NCBI RefSeq assembly: GCF_000499845.2
Contig: NC_023754.2
Location: forward strand, 20,462,111 to 20,526,110
Source: Phaseolus vulgaris
Lineage: Eukaryota > Streptophyta > Magnoliopsida > Fabales > Fabaceae
DNA length: 64,000 bases
Direction: 5' to 3'
The notes beneath the pieces were generated by a model. It worked only from the letters and a program-made list of their open reading frames with translations, made no database searches and was not told where the DNA came from. Both the position numbers and the translations under genes were made by a program. Shown in pieces: positions 38,896-52,209 of the stretch. How positions within the stretch are numbered: position 1 is the stretch's first letter; every line of letters starts with the position of its first letter.

Positions 38896-40765
38896 TCGAA
38901 TCATACATGACAAATCTCGATGTGAAAGATATGTTGAAAATTATAAATAAATCATAGTATATAAATTATTGTAAATATAGCTTTATGAATATAATTAGTT
39001 TATATAAATTTCAAGATTGAAAATAAAGTTGGTTATATATTTAGTTTATCAAATTTAATGTACTTTAATGAATAATTTGTTTCCTTGCCCTCATAAGTGA
39101 AAGCTGCCATGGTCATAGATTCTTATTCCTTTCATTTTGATCCTTGTACAATCTGCAGGAATACAGAAAGAGTGCAATCCCCTTTATACTTTTTTTTACA
39201 GAAATCCTTGTACTTTCTCCTACATTCTTTATCAATTATTATTCTAATTACTTATCAAGCATTTTAAATAAAAAGTTAGTAGGAGAAAACATCCCTAAAG
39301 CATCTTATACTTATTATTATAACCTTTTTTAATAATTATTCTTTAGGGATTTGTAGTAAAGGAATAAGTAGAATAGCTCAAACATAGATTAAAAAAAAAT
39401 CAGCTTGTTAAACAAATTAAAGTTTTAAGTATTATCTATTATTTCTCATGGGCTCTATTTTAGGTGTGATATAATATATTTTTAAAGTCGAACTTGATCT
39501 ACTAATCTTCATAAAAAACCTATTTCAAATATAGGTGTAATTAATTTATCTAGAATAATCAGATGATAGGTCAACAGGAAAAAAAAAGCTTTTATAAGAA
39601 CAAACTATAATCTATACAAATATTGCAATAATTGTTAGTTAAAATGGATGGATTATACTATATAGTCAAATCTAATTTTGATATTAGTCTATTTTTAAAG
39701 ATTCATTACAAAAACGTCTATTTCTAAAGTCAAATCTAATCTTTATTATAACTTATTTAAAGATACGTTTGCAATAATACATTTAAATATAATAAAAAAA
39801 TTACCTTCTTTACAGAGTTTATTTATTTTTTATGTGAATAATCTGCTCTCCACTCATTTTGTCAGTACCTATACATTATAATAAATTTAATATAAGGAAC
39901 AATATTTGCTTAAATAAATTAACTCTTCAGTTTATAAAGCCATTCTTTAACTAAATATATTTTAATAAAAATCTTGAAACTATTAAAAAGGTCTGCCTTA
40001 ATCTACGGTTGTTATAGATTTGGGCATAGCCTTCACCAAATCTAACTTTTTAAGTGCTTCTTAAAAAGTAAAATAAGTTTAGAAAAATTGCATATAAAAA
40101 ATAATATAAACTAATAAAATAGATCCTGTCACTAAACAACTCTGTTTTCACTTTATTAATTTAATCAAACTATCTAGTTGATAATAAGGATCCCCAAATT
40201 TTATGTATTGCTGATAAAAAAAAATTTATGAGTGATGATATTTAATATAATGGTATTTAATATTAATTCAACTCAGTGAATTTTTCATTCAGAATGTAAA
40301 ATCAAACTTCCAACATTTTGCTAAAATCATGTTAATTTTCCAGTCAACGTGATTCGGAAAAAGTCAACTTGAAAGAAGCTCAAACTTAAGAAGCTCTAAT
40401 GGAACCACGAACCTTTTAAAGAGGTTTTTTATGCTAACTTATTGAATACAAGAAAAAGGCATTTTTTTATTTTTGGAGAGAAAAATGCTTCCATATATGT
40501 ATGTAGCTTTTAGTAATGTACAGCAGCAATTTCCGCTCACTTCCAACTGCAGTCTACAAGAGATGAAAAGAAGAAAGGGATTAAGGAAAAGTTTAATTAA
40601 GACCAAAAAAGTGTTTATATTTTACAGAATTGGGAATACAAATTTTTTATTCATATTCTGAATTGTAAAGTTCAAAAAGTATTTTACTATTTTTTCATGG
40701 AGGTGAAGGAAGAAAACACCTTGTTTGTATTGGTTTAAGAGGAGAAAAAAAGATGCTATACCTTT

Positions 40766-43700
40766 TCAAGTCTTAATATAGGTTGGTATAGGTACACCAG
40801 ATTCTTCTGTCAACTTTTTATAAACAGCTTGCAATCTTCTAGTGATTGCTCCAACTTCTCCATTGCCAATTATGCGACCATCAACCTTCACCACCTAAAG
40901 CAAAATATCCAATAAACTTCAATCTCATATCTAAATGGGTGCCTATACACCAAAAATATCCTCATTCAGGTGCTGATTGCAATGGTAAAAATCCAAAGTT
41001 GCAAATGGATGAACAAAGGCACTAGTCAGTTTTAATGGCATAGCCAAGAACTTTGTTTGAAACAAGATAAAACTACTTGGCTATGCCCTTTAAATGACAC
41101 TGTACTGACAGTTTAAAGGCACCTTGCTAAGGACTTGCCATAACACAAATCAATTTTTAAGAGTTGATTAGACAGTATAGTTTGTCACCCTCATCATAGT
41201 AAATATATAACAATGAACATTCTTTTAAGCTTTGACAATCATTTGTACAATTGATTATGAAAGTAATCTGCCAATCAGGTAACATTCTAGATGCATACCA
41301 GAAGCATTATCTCACAATGTATGGTAAGATTCAGTTGACAAAGGTATAATAGGCACTTACTGGGCTTAGTTCTCCCATTGTTCCAGTTGTCCAGACCTGC
41401 AACATAACTCAACATAAATTGGGTGATACACACACATATATATAATTGAAAAAAATTTGCGGAAATTATTTATATGCTAAAAATAATAGATTATTGTAAA
41501 ATTATCATAAGTTAATCCCTAATATTATAGATCAATTTTTGTTTAGAAACGTATTTGAAATGGTATATGGGAACCTCATCTGCAGTATGCACTTCTGACA
41601 AGCTGATTCTGCGCTCCTCTAAGATGAACTGTTCTTTCACAACAAGATCCATTACCTAAAATTGCAAAGAAGAAGTACACTTTAGTAGAATCAAAGAGGA
41701 AAAGTAATGTGGCATGTGTTGAATTAAATTATAATCCTAACCTTTTCTAGTCATCTACTCCATTTCCTACCAAAACAAGTTATTCTTTGCCAACACAATG
41801 GCTCTCTAGTAAATAAAATAAGATGCTCAATAAAAGCTTTTCCTATATACTTCTGTCCCAACATAAATGCTACAACATATGCATATATTGGTTTTGAAAC
41901 AATGAGTGTACGAAACTTACAGTTGCACGAGTAATGCCAGGAAGACAGTAATCGGCATGAGGTGTCAAAACACGGCCCTTTTTAACGACAAACTGCAGAC
42001 AGAAGAGCAATAAATGAGTTGAAGTGTTCAAGACATTAGACCCTGCACTATCTATGTTGCAAGAAGAAAACCCTGTGATCCTTCTAAAAAAGGGGGTCTT
42101 GAACAAGCTTTTGTTTCTCCCTAGACTGCAAGGTGACAACAAACCAGCAACATATTTGCTGCATCGCGCATCATACAAGGATGTTATTTCACATGTTATG
42201 AGCATGCATTGAATTGACTAATTTGTCATTGGCTCAGAGTTAACCCTCGTGAATTTTGTTTTTAAATATAGTTTTGTGTATATCACTAGTCCAAAGCTTG
42301 GAATCCAAGAAACATGTCCATGCTGGCTGCTACCTAGAAGATAATTAGCACAACAAAATTAGGAAATTTGAGGACATACAATGTTAGTTGCATTGGTTTC
42401 TGACAAATAACCATCTTGGTCGAGCATGATTGCATCATCTGCTTTTGCGTTATTGCCTTCAATCTGCACTTGGCCAATAATAATATTTTAGTAATGTATA
42501 GATATTAGTAAGACGAGATGCTACCAAATTATATGGCAGTTATAATATGCCGTAATTGCAGCTATGGTTAATAATACAATAATACATGGTTAATAGCAGG
42601 GGTAAATACACATAAACTCATTTTCTTTTCCTGATACAACATTCTCCACAATACTCTATAATGAAATTAATTCAACAACCATCACTTTTACAACTGAAAT
42701 CATCTACTTCCAATAACAGCAGTTAACACATTTTGGTTGAATGCTAAGTGTAAAATATCCTAAGAAGAACTGGAAAATACCTTTGCAAGTATGTTATTGA
42801 GAAGGTTATTGTGATGAATCTTCGAATCCAAGTTCTGGTAAAAACAAAAACAAAGAAAAGGGGATGGCATAAAGTCATTTGATAAAACTAAAGGTGTATG
42901 CCAATCAAACAGAACATTAAAGGTTGAACGAATCTCATTCTTTTATAGGAAAGACTATTAAGCCACTCATAATAATAATAACAATAATAATAATAATAAT
43001 AAAATAATGGCATTAAGTTCTTCAACTAAGTAGCATTAAATACTTTGCTAGTCTTTCTTTGTCAACACAAACCAGGATGGGGCAATGTATTTGGTGATAA
43101 TACCACTATACATCTTTATATTTTCTAATTGTTTTGTCTTTCTTTTATCCTCTTTATGTACTTGTCCAATTTTCCTTATGATTATAACTCTTTTTAGGCA
43201 CCTCTCTTTTTTCTATGTATCTATGTTATCCATATGATTATATATTTTTGGGGGAAAGAATAAAAGCAGATGTGAAAACTATAGTATCAAACTAACTGAT
43301 GGAAGAACCATGTCAGTCAAATGTTCTCCAATCTATAAAATGAAAGAAAACCATGATAACAAGCATGCAATCAGAAACTTACATTTGGTGAATTACGGCG
43401 TGTTGTAGCAGTTACAAGAACTATACCACGGGTATTATCATATACTGGGGGTTTCCATTCAGCAAGCACTGCATATTTAAAAAAGAATCAATTTACTGCA
43501 AAATGTTTATCCATTTCAAAAGCAGTGATAGTCAAGGTAACCTATACAAAAAAATGTCATGAAAATGTCATCTTGTATCCTCCACAAATGAACCACAATG
43601 TTTTCTTATTTTATAGGGTTAAACAACAAATATTACCTCGTTCGAATTATCATGCCAAGTCTATTTAGCATTTCATCAAGTGATGATTCCAAACATTTTA

Positions 43701-46700
43701 ATATTACTGAAACTGCATGATTTTGCTTGACTTAGTTAAAAAGACTAGGTGAAGATTTATCAAAGCTTAAAAGAACTATTATAGTTAAAAAATAACTAGC
43801 AACTAGCTTTAAAACATGTAGAGGATCAAAGTCCAGTTAAGTTTGATGGTGGAAAATCTTACATTTGGAGGGGAATGGATGTAAAATGCATGTTGGAGAT
43901 ATAACCAATATAAAAATAAACTATGCAAGCTCTTTTTTCCCTTCTTTAATTTTTCTATTGACTGCTCACATTTAAGATTTTGTGTTTGATCAGCTATTAG
44001 TAGCCTAATATTTTCATCAATCATTTAATTTTTTTAGTCAGTTTTCTAATATCTATCATGTTTTGCTTTCTTCTGTCCTTTAACAGAAAGCTCCTCATGG
44101 GGAAAGACTTCACTTGATCCCCTTCTCAAATCCTTTCTAACCTAATAAAAATCATATCACAAATCTTGATAGGTCAATTTGAAAACTTCAATTCGCTCAA
44201 TACTGCAAAAATTGGCATATAAAAAGTCGTTCAGGAGTATAACAACTTTGATACTAACATCAAAGTTAATTATTTGGCAAAGGGATAGGGAGTTACCAAT
44301 TAATGTACACCCATAAAGATTGAATGATGGGCTCATCCCAGAAGAAACCTGGATAAACAGAATATTCCTTTAGTTAAAACAGGAATGCTCCATAAAATTA
44401 CATGTTTAATGGTTTCGTAAATTAAGTTTTTTTTATCCACATGGAATAAAATACAGCTACTCATGAAAGGGACTTTAATACAATTTATTTCATTTTACAA
44501 TAGTTTCATTGAATAATCAAACAAACATAACCCTTTGCTTCTTAATTGAGATTTCTGGTTAATATAATCATAAGGAAACTGTATAACATAAAGATTGAGA
44601 GGCTTTTCTGTCCACATATACTCTAATATATTATTAAAATTATGAAGCCGCTCCCATATAACGCTGAGCATTTCCGTGTGAATGATGATGAAACAGAATT
44701 TGACAAAATATTAGCTTTAAGAAATTATTTAACTAGCTGAAATGATAAATGAGAGAGATAGTAAAACCTTTTTCCCTCGTGTTAGGGAAAGTCGAATGTG
44801 GGAATTGTCAAACATGTTATTCCTAATCAAAGTTGTGAAAATTGCTTCCTTAATCTGCAATGTTTTGAACATACATTATGATGATAACCTAAACAAGACT
44901 GAAAAAATAGCATTTAACACTTAGCTTTTAACAGAAAAACAGAACCATGTGACAAAAAGCCTATTGGGAGGGATAACAAGCAAAGAGTGTTTTAACTACA
45001 GGCTAGATGAACAGAATGCATCTAAGACTCACCTCATCCCGATCAGGAACATTCTCAAAAGCTAAAGCTTTTGCTGAATCAAATAACCTATAAGAAACAA
45101 GAAATGTTAGAGGACAAAAACATGAGTATAGAATATATGGCCTTTAGGCTTACTTTTAAACTAACAAAAAATGTAAAACAATCTCTACTCCTAAAATAAT
45201 AATATAAGAGAATACACTAAGAATATCCCTAGGAACAAACTAATTTATCTCTACTCCTAAATTTTATATTTGCAATAGTTTTACATTTTTAGTTAGCTCG
45301 AACAATGCTAAATGTCAGTAGAAAAGGATTGAGAAAATAGGAATGTGTCCAGAAGATAATTCTTAAGTCTCTCTTGCAGTGACAAGATTTTTCCCCAAAA
45401 TGTTTACTAAATTGAACATGAAAAATATGACACAGCCCATACATTAAACCACTGAAGCACTCCAAGTGGTATGACACTATCTGGAAAAGTTCATGGATGA
45501 TCAACGTTTCAAATGAAATAGAACTACTCACTGAAAAATGGAACCAAGCATGTTTTTAGTACCATGGGCAATAATTTATAGGAGACTATGCAAGGTGTGT
45601 ATGCCTCAAGAGAAGATGTGAAAGAGTCACAGGAATTAAATTAAAAGAAACTATAATCATGACATAGAAAGGTAAGGTTTCTTTCTCTATGGGAAAAGAG
45701 AAGAAAATCATGCAGGCATATCATATATGGTATGTAGAAGTAAAGTTACAAAAGACTACGAGACTACTAATAGAAACCACGAAATAATAGGAAGAATGTT
45801 TATATTGATTTCTGAAAAACCAAAAGAATGTGACAGTAACTATTTCAAATTGCAAAAGCTGGTAAGTATCAGTGGCACTTATAGCTTTATTGTAGTATGT
45901 GATTGACTTATAATCATTCAACTTAATTTATTGTATAACTAAATCAATTATGCAATCAATTAGGAATAATGTGATAGCATTACATATAAACTATTCAATT
46001 TCTTAGATTTGTGACATCACCTGTCTAGATGCTCCTCTAGCTTAAATATCTTTCCATTATACACTCGAAGTCCCTCCCAAACTGAGTCACCTCCTTGGAC
46101 AACTGAATCAAACACAGAAACCTGCCAGATCACAGCATAATATTTTCAAAACCATGAGAATCTGTGCATCAATCATATAAATCTGAAGCTTTATAATATA
46201 AAAACATACAGCAGACCTTTTAATTATCATATAACTAATTACCTTAGCACTATCACGAGGTGCAATCTCATCACCAACCCAAGCAAGCAATTTCTCATTT
46301 GCTGGAACAGGAAGATCGGGAGTAGGTAAAGGAGGCATCAGAAGAGATGATTTTTTCTTCACATGGCGCCGCAGCATATTATACAGGGGTAGACTTTGCT
46401 CCAACAAATCGTATAGAGAAAAAGGAAATGGCTGAAAAAGAAGACAAGTTTAAACTTTACAGCTTAACTATAGTCAGGTTTTTGGTCACCTATACCAGTT
46501 AATGGCAATAGGCAATGAAGCAAACAACGTCAAATACTAGCAATGGACAGCATGGATTCTCTATAACAGACACTAATATAACATGATAAAAACAACCAAA
46601 TACCTGGGGATACTTTCTAGGTTTCTCAAAACAGGTAGATTTATGCACAGTCTTGTACCACCAAGGGGCCCACAAGCCATCTATTTCCTTTGGACCTGCT

Positions 46701-49624
46701 TCCCACCTGGAATTTTTTTGTCAACCTATTATGTATTTTTGCACAATAAGAATAACAGGGATATTGTTTTGTTTGGAAGCGAAATAGTAACTTGATGAAT
46801 GCTTTTAACAAAAGTTCCAAGTTTCCAAACAAAAATGACAAAAACTCCAATGATCATAAATTTAAAAGGAATTCATAAAGTAGCACAGCCTATTTTTTGG
46901 GTGCATTTATGTAGCTTTAATGATAAACTCATCCCCCTTGGCTTCCTCTCCATGTTTTTAACTTTGTTGGGGGAATTTATTATAAAGGGTAAAAAAAATC
47001 TACATACTTTAGCATTGCAGGTTGAAAAGGAATCTCCAGATCATCACAGAGACAGCGTAGAGTAGCCTACAAATCAACAAGATCATGACATAAGATAATT
47101 AAAAGATAAAACTTAAAGCCATATTTTGAGTTAGTTTGTCAATATTATTATCTAGGGACTAGGCCAAAATATTTATATGATAAAAGTAATATCCATGATT
47201 ATGATAATGGCAGCTCGGGTTGGAGTAACTGTGGCGGTTTGATGTTAGTGGTTTTGTGTTGGCCATGACGTGGTGGCAGCAAAGGAAGCAATGTGGTAGT
47301 GGCAAACTGTGGTGCAACATCAAGAAGTAGTGATGATGCAAAGGTGGTGGTGGGGATGAAGCGGTAGAAAACTTAACTTTTTCATAGTAACTACAATAGT
47401 AATTCAGATAATTATGGATGTAATGGAACTATGATTCCTTCCATTTTGGAAGGAATGGCCATTGCCTTTTCATATTGACTGCCAAACAAACTTTCAGCTC
47501 ATTAAATACCTCAGGGTCTTGTTGAAGTTCTGCAGCATCAATAACAGGTGGTGCCTTTCCAATCTCACGAAGCTCATTGTATATACAAACCAGCTCTGCC
47601 AAACCCAACTCATAGAAAGATGGAGGGACAACCTTATCAAAGGATGGCTGAACATACACAATTGAGTGTAGCACACAAGAACTATCACGCAGTAGCCATA
47701 GACATAAATAACCACAAAAATCAGAAAAAATGATAAAATATTTACAACACCCTATATGCATTATTACTGAAACACAAAGCTCATAGGCTTTTTCACAAGC
47801 CAGCTATTTTTAAAGTAGATATATGATAGATATGTATGCCTTTGGACCAATACTACATATGCATATGAGAAAGAAAACATGCAGAATTGGCTTGTTATTT
47901 TAGTAACAAAAAATGAGTAATAAATGAAAGGCATTTTACCAATATATCAAGAGGATTTCTTATTAGAATGAAGTGCTTTCCTTTCTTCATTAGATCACCA
48001 GTCAAACCTTGTAACCGTTGCTTTGATATATGCTGAAAACAGCAAAAGTAAAAAGATAAGTAATGAAGTAGAAGAAGAAAACAAACTTGGTTTGGATAAG
48101 ACATTGCAAAAGCTCAAGATAAACTAATTAGTATGTTTTTTTTTTTGGAAAAACGGATCAGTTTCCTTCCACCTCCTCATGGGGACCCCTGTGTTGATTA
48201 ATTTGGACACATGCCAGTTGTGGGACCTTCCTAGAGCAAAACCAATTCCTATCCAACTAAAACTACAAGCATAATTTAACATAATAGCAAAAGATGTTGA
48301 TTTTTGTAACAATTAAAGCTTCTGCTTCAGTTTCTTTGACTTACTGCAGAGCTTCCCCATCACAGAATTAGAATGGGAATTACAAACTTTTTTCACCTTG
48401 ATAAAAAGTTAATGGTATAATACCTCCTGTCAATGAAGTAAATGGTTATAATGTTCTTCTATATACATTTTCTGAGAGAATGAATATCTCGGAAGATGCG
48501 TTCTTTACCTTACAGAATCTGAATTTCTTCTTTCCTGGACCAAAAATTATGTCGCTAGTGACCTTATTTCCATCAGATTCCTGTTACATAGAAACACCAA
48601 CATTTTTCAATATGAAGCATGGGAAGAGGATACTACAAGAGACAAGGACACATGAATGATTATCATATATGATGGCCGAGGAAACATTGCAAGTAAATTT
48701 TAGAGTTCAATATGTAGAACTTACAGAAGACAGAATCTTCAGAACTCTATTAAGAAAAAGGAACCATTTAAAAGAACTTGAAGATACTTGTATACTTTCA
48801 CTCTAGATCAGAGATGCTTATATTTTTCAGAATTCTCACATTCAGTGCCACACCATCTACATTTAACAAAGAATTATTTTCCCCACCAAACAGACACAAA
48901 GACATGTTTATCATCACTATAGACAGTCATTTTAAATATACAACGATGCCAGAACAGTGATTGAGTGAACATAAAGTTAAAGTGTTAAGAATGCTATAAT
49001 AAAAGCATAATCAAATCAACCTAGTTCTTAGCATCAACTACAAGACGTTTAGAGGAGAGATAATGAAGGAGGACATTTTGTGAAGAACATACCATTTTTG
49101 AGAGTAGCTCCTCCCTGTAGGGTCTATCAAGACCTGTTACTCTAAGGAAATTTGCATAGAGGGGCTCATCAAGCACTTCTATGTCATCCCTCTGCATAGC
49201 ACATATGAAGGACGAAAAGCATGAAAACAACTTTACCAGAAAGAGGATTCTTGAGTAATCATCAATAGCAAATCACAATTTCAATTATTTAATGGAATCA
49301 TTAATATATCGGTAGAATACTAGGTAAACATTTGTTGTAACTCACAAAATCAAAAGAATAATAACAACATCATCATCGTCATCAACAACATCCCTTTCTT
49401 ACCATGTAAAGTCGGCTACAGTCACTGGACAAATGATGATGAGATTTTACAAAATAAAAAGGTCAAACAATGCATTGAGCCCAACAAAATACATTGGCAA
49501 GAAAAAAGGTGAGTGTGAGAGATACCTGAGCAAACGAATACATGAGACTGGTACTGAGGGATCTAGGAGCAGACCACGAGTGAATCACCTCCACTTCACT
49601 CTCCGCCATCTCTGATTTCACCAT
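40766..49624 (-). CDS. Sulfotransferase-like P-loop domain fused to class IV PLP aminotransferase (branched-chain aminotransferase-like), 562 aa, 19 exons
   Basis: Exons (minus): 49624-49526, 49191-49093, 48580-48509, 48032-47940, 47647-47510, 47066-47008, 46706-46604, 46431-46243, 46121-46021, 45087-45033, 44854-44768, 44348-44297, 43468-43383, 42834-42781, 42463-42380, 41992-41921, 41655-41575, 41396-41361, 40894-40766. Every border is GT-AG and the sum is 1689 nt in frame. Residues about 13-235 resemble bacterial sulfotransferase-like P-loop proteins: HSWSAPRSLSTSLMYSFAQ near the N-terminus, then HFILIRNPLDIL and LWAPWWYKTVHKSTCF. Residues about 265-562 are a fold-type IV aminotransferase: likely PLP lysine K416 (NLDSKIHHNN), E451 (YLSETNATNIF) and GITR at 476-479. 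It matches the Arabidopsis pair At3g05190/At5g27410, named branched-chain-aminotransferase-like. The substrate is not established, so neither activity should be assumed. No plastid transit peptide is apparent. A possible AATAAA signal is at 40651-40646. Confidence 0.92.
41037..41087. repeat. Intronic inverted repeat (12-bp perfect stem)
   Basis: GGCATAGCCAAG at 41037-41048 and CTTGGCTATGCC at 41076-41087 are perfect inverses separated by 27 bases. Weaker pairing extends outward (ACTAGTCAG against CTGTACTGAC). It lies in the last intron of the aminotransferase gene and may be a short MITE relic or a hairpin in the pre-mRNA. Confidence 0.6.
42965..43010. repeat. (AAT)n microsatellite in an intron of the aminotransferase gene
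   Basis: AATAATAATAACAATAATAA and further units; it lies in the intron between the exons at 43468-43383 and 42834-42781. Confidence 0.85.
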
Positions 49625-49759
49625 GCTAAGCTAAGCCTTTCTTTCTGATTCAATTTGATTAGAATATTATCAGTAACAGTGATGGAATCGACTGGATAGC
49701 CACTTTTCTCTATGAGAATCACAATAAAACAGAATATAAAAACATGGGTCAAAATCTGG

Positions 49760-52209
49760 GAACAGGAACCAACAAATTCCGAGGAATCTCAAAGGAGTTA
49801 TGTTAAATTTTGTGAGGATTTTACTTTTATCCTGAGAGGCAAAAGAAACATGGTAACTAGGAAAGTACTATGGTCTGGTAATTAATTTATACTAGTTAAC
49901 TACAGAGGTTGACACATGAGAGATGCATTTTGTTTGGCTTTTTGTCTTCTACTGTGAGTAGTTGCTAACTTGGAATTGCATAGAGAAGATGAAAAGTGTT
50001 TTGATTTTGATTAGAATGCCATAAATATAATGCCTACATTTTGAACAAAAGACCAAAAGACCAATGGATCACAAAGGTTTATTCCTAATTATTTTTTTAC
50101 TACCCTTTTTCAATATACAACTATTTCATAATCTTAATATAGCAATATTAATTAATCTAGGTGTAACTTGATTTTTGGAGATATGTATAATCACTCTAAC
50201 ATTGAAATAGAAAAAAAAGATTAAAGTGGATACCTTTTAACCAAAAACAAAGATAAAGATAAAACACAACCTTTTCATCTGATTAAAGGTTTTCTGAAAT
50301 TTGCAGTTATCAGAGACCAGAGCTTACAACTACTTTTTGTTAACGATGGATGGAAGACAGCACAACAATAAAATTTGCTTGTCACAACTTTTGGAGAAGA
50401 ATTCCTTTTCACAAAATCATTGCGTGTCAACAAACGCACATCGCTTAATTCGTTGTGCACACGTGTTATCCACTATCTGTCAAATTCTCATCCCCAAACA
50501 TGTCCTTATCTACTTTGTATTTTCACGAACAAATATCATTCAAATAACTTTGTGAAGTTTATAAATTTAATTGATACAATAAAATTTTTAAATTATTCTA
50601 TTTCAGTAAAAAAAAAATATTTTTCTCTTCAATTGTAATATCAACACTTGTATGTTCTCAATGCAAGGAAAAAAGCATGAAAAATACAAGAAAGAAATTA
50701 AAAAACTGGAGACTCACTAAAATACCTTTTAGTAACACTGAAAAATAATTATAATTGTCAAATATAATATTTATTTCCTCCTTATTTATAAACTAAATAA
50801 TGCCAAAAAAATTATTTTATTTTTAAATTGAGTAACTATAATTCTCACCACATGCATGATCTTCAACTCGACTGTTTCTTGCTGTATCTTCATGTATTCT
50901 TTTCTCACCTCCACAAATTTTTGTAATATTTTATAATCTGATTTTTTTTAAAATTTATAATTAGTTTTCGAATTATATAATCTTGAAGTCTTTTTTAATA
51001 TGCATGGTTAGTTTAGTTTATGGATCATGTAATCCGAAGGTCTTTTTAACTTATAGATTACATAATCCATAAGTCTTTTTTTAAATGTGTGTCCGGATTA
51101 CATAATATTCTATGAAAGTGACACAAGAAGGATAAAAAAGTATTTTTATGTATTGTATGGGGGTGGTAGAAGAAGCTATGGAGGTGCAAGGTGCAGGAAG
51201 AAACAATTCTTCAACTCTCATCTCTCAATTAAAATAAGACTTTTACTTATTGCACCCCTTAATTACCATCAGCATCACATAATTTTTAAAATAATCATTC
51301 TATTTTTAATGGAATATTTAAAAAGTGATTTTTAGATCACCTATTTTGAAAAAAATAGTTTTTAAAAACAAAATTTCTAGAATATGAGACGATATTTCTA
51401 CAACAAGCTTTTTAAAATAAGTTTTCTAGAAAAAAAATTCAAAATATATGTAATATTTTCAAAATATTATATCAACATCTATCTTCCTTTTCTTTTCAGG
51501 ATATTTTAATCTTTTTGCTATTAACATGGAGGTGCACATAGTAATCAAGGGGTAGAGGAAGCAAAAGCAGAAGAATAATCTAACAATCAAAGCCTTAATT
51601 GAGAGATTAAAACTTAACATAACATAACAAATCCTATGAATTCTATTTTATGTTTAGTGTGTTTATTAAAAACAACGAGATTAAAAAGCCATGCTAAAAT
51701 GTGATGCATTTTAGTTCCACTATAAATGATGGAAAAAGAAAGGGACAACATTTTATACTATCAATTTATTTATTTTAATGAATATTTAAATATATAAATT
51801 ATATTTTAGTTTAGTTAATTATAAATTTTGATTTATTTATTTAAATAAAATATTCGAATCACTACTAAATACACATTTATTTTAATATTAAATATTATTT
51901 AATTTACGAGTCCATACTTTTTGGTTGGGATTTTTCTGACTAAAATTATTTCATTTGAAATCGATAATTATCAATAATTAAATTATTTTCAATCATAATT
52001 ATTTCAACTAATATTTATCAAAATTATTCTTTAAACTTTGCTGGTTGGAATTATATTGTAATCAACTTTTTTCCCCCGAATAACATAAGCAAAATATCTA
52101 AAAACTCACATAATAGACATTAGAAAAACAACAATTCACTTGGCCTAAAAATATCTTTAGCTATATTGATTGAAAAATCATCCCAAGAGTATGAAAAAAA
52201 AAATGGTTG
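49760..52209. other. Intergenic sequence upstream of the aminotransferase gene
   Basis: The part near 49760 should contain the promoter of the fusion gene. At about 50930-51215 lies a relative of the Mutator-like MITE: it ends GGAGGTGCAAGGTGCAGGAA and contains GGATTACATAAT motifs. Frames at 50301-50638 carry no known domain. Confidence 0.45.
50930..51215. mobile_element. Probable Mutator-like MITE relative
   Basis: The right end (CTATGGAGGTGCAAGG, GCAGGAAGAAACAATTC) is the inverse of the start seen at 14502 (GAATTTCTTCCTGCATCTCC). The interior repeats GATTACATAATCC-like motifs three or four times. The left end and target duplication are unclear. Confidence 0.35.

Larger units (their letters stand above)
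34203..40640. other. Gene-poor stretch between the bHLH and aminotransferase genes
   Basis: Apart from the bHLH 3' untranslated region at the left and the possible broken coding region at about 36.4-37.1 kb, nothing gene-like is seen. A diverged tandem repeat of about 70 bp is at 38760-38895, and a purine-rich AAAG run lies near 37205. Confidence 0.45.
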
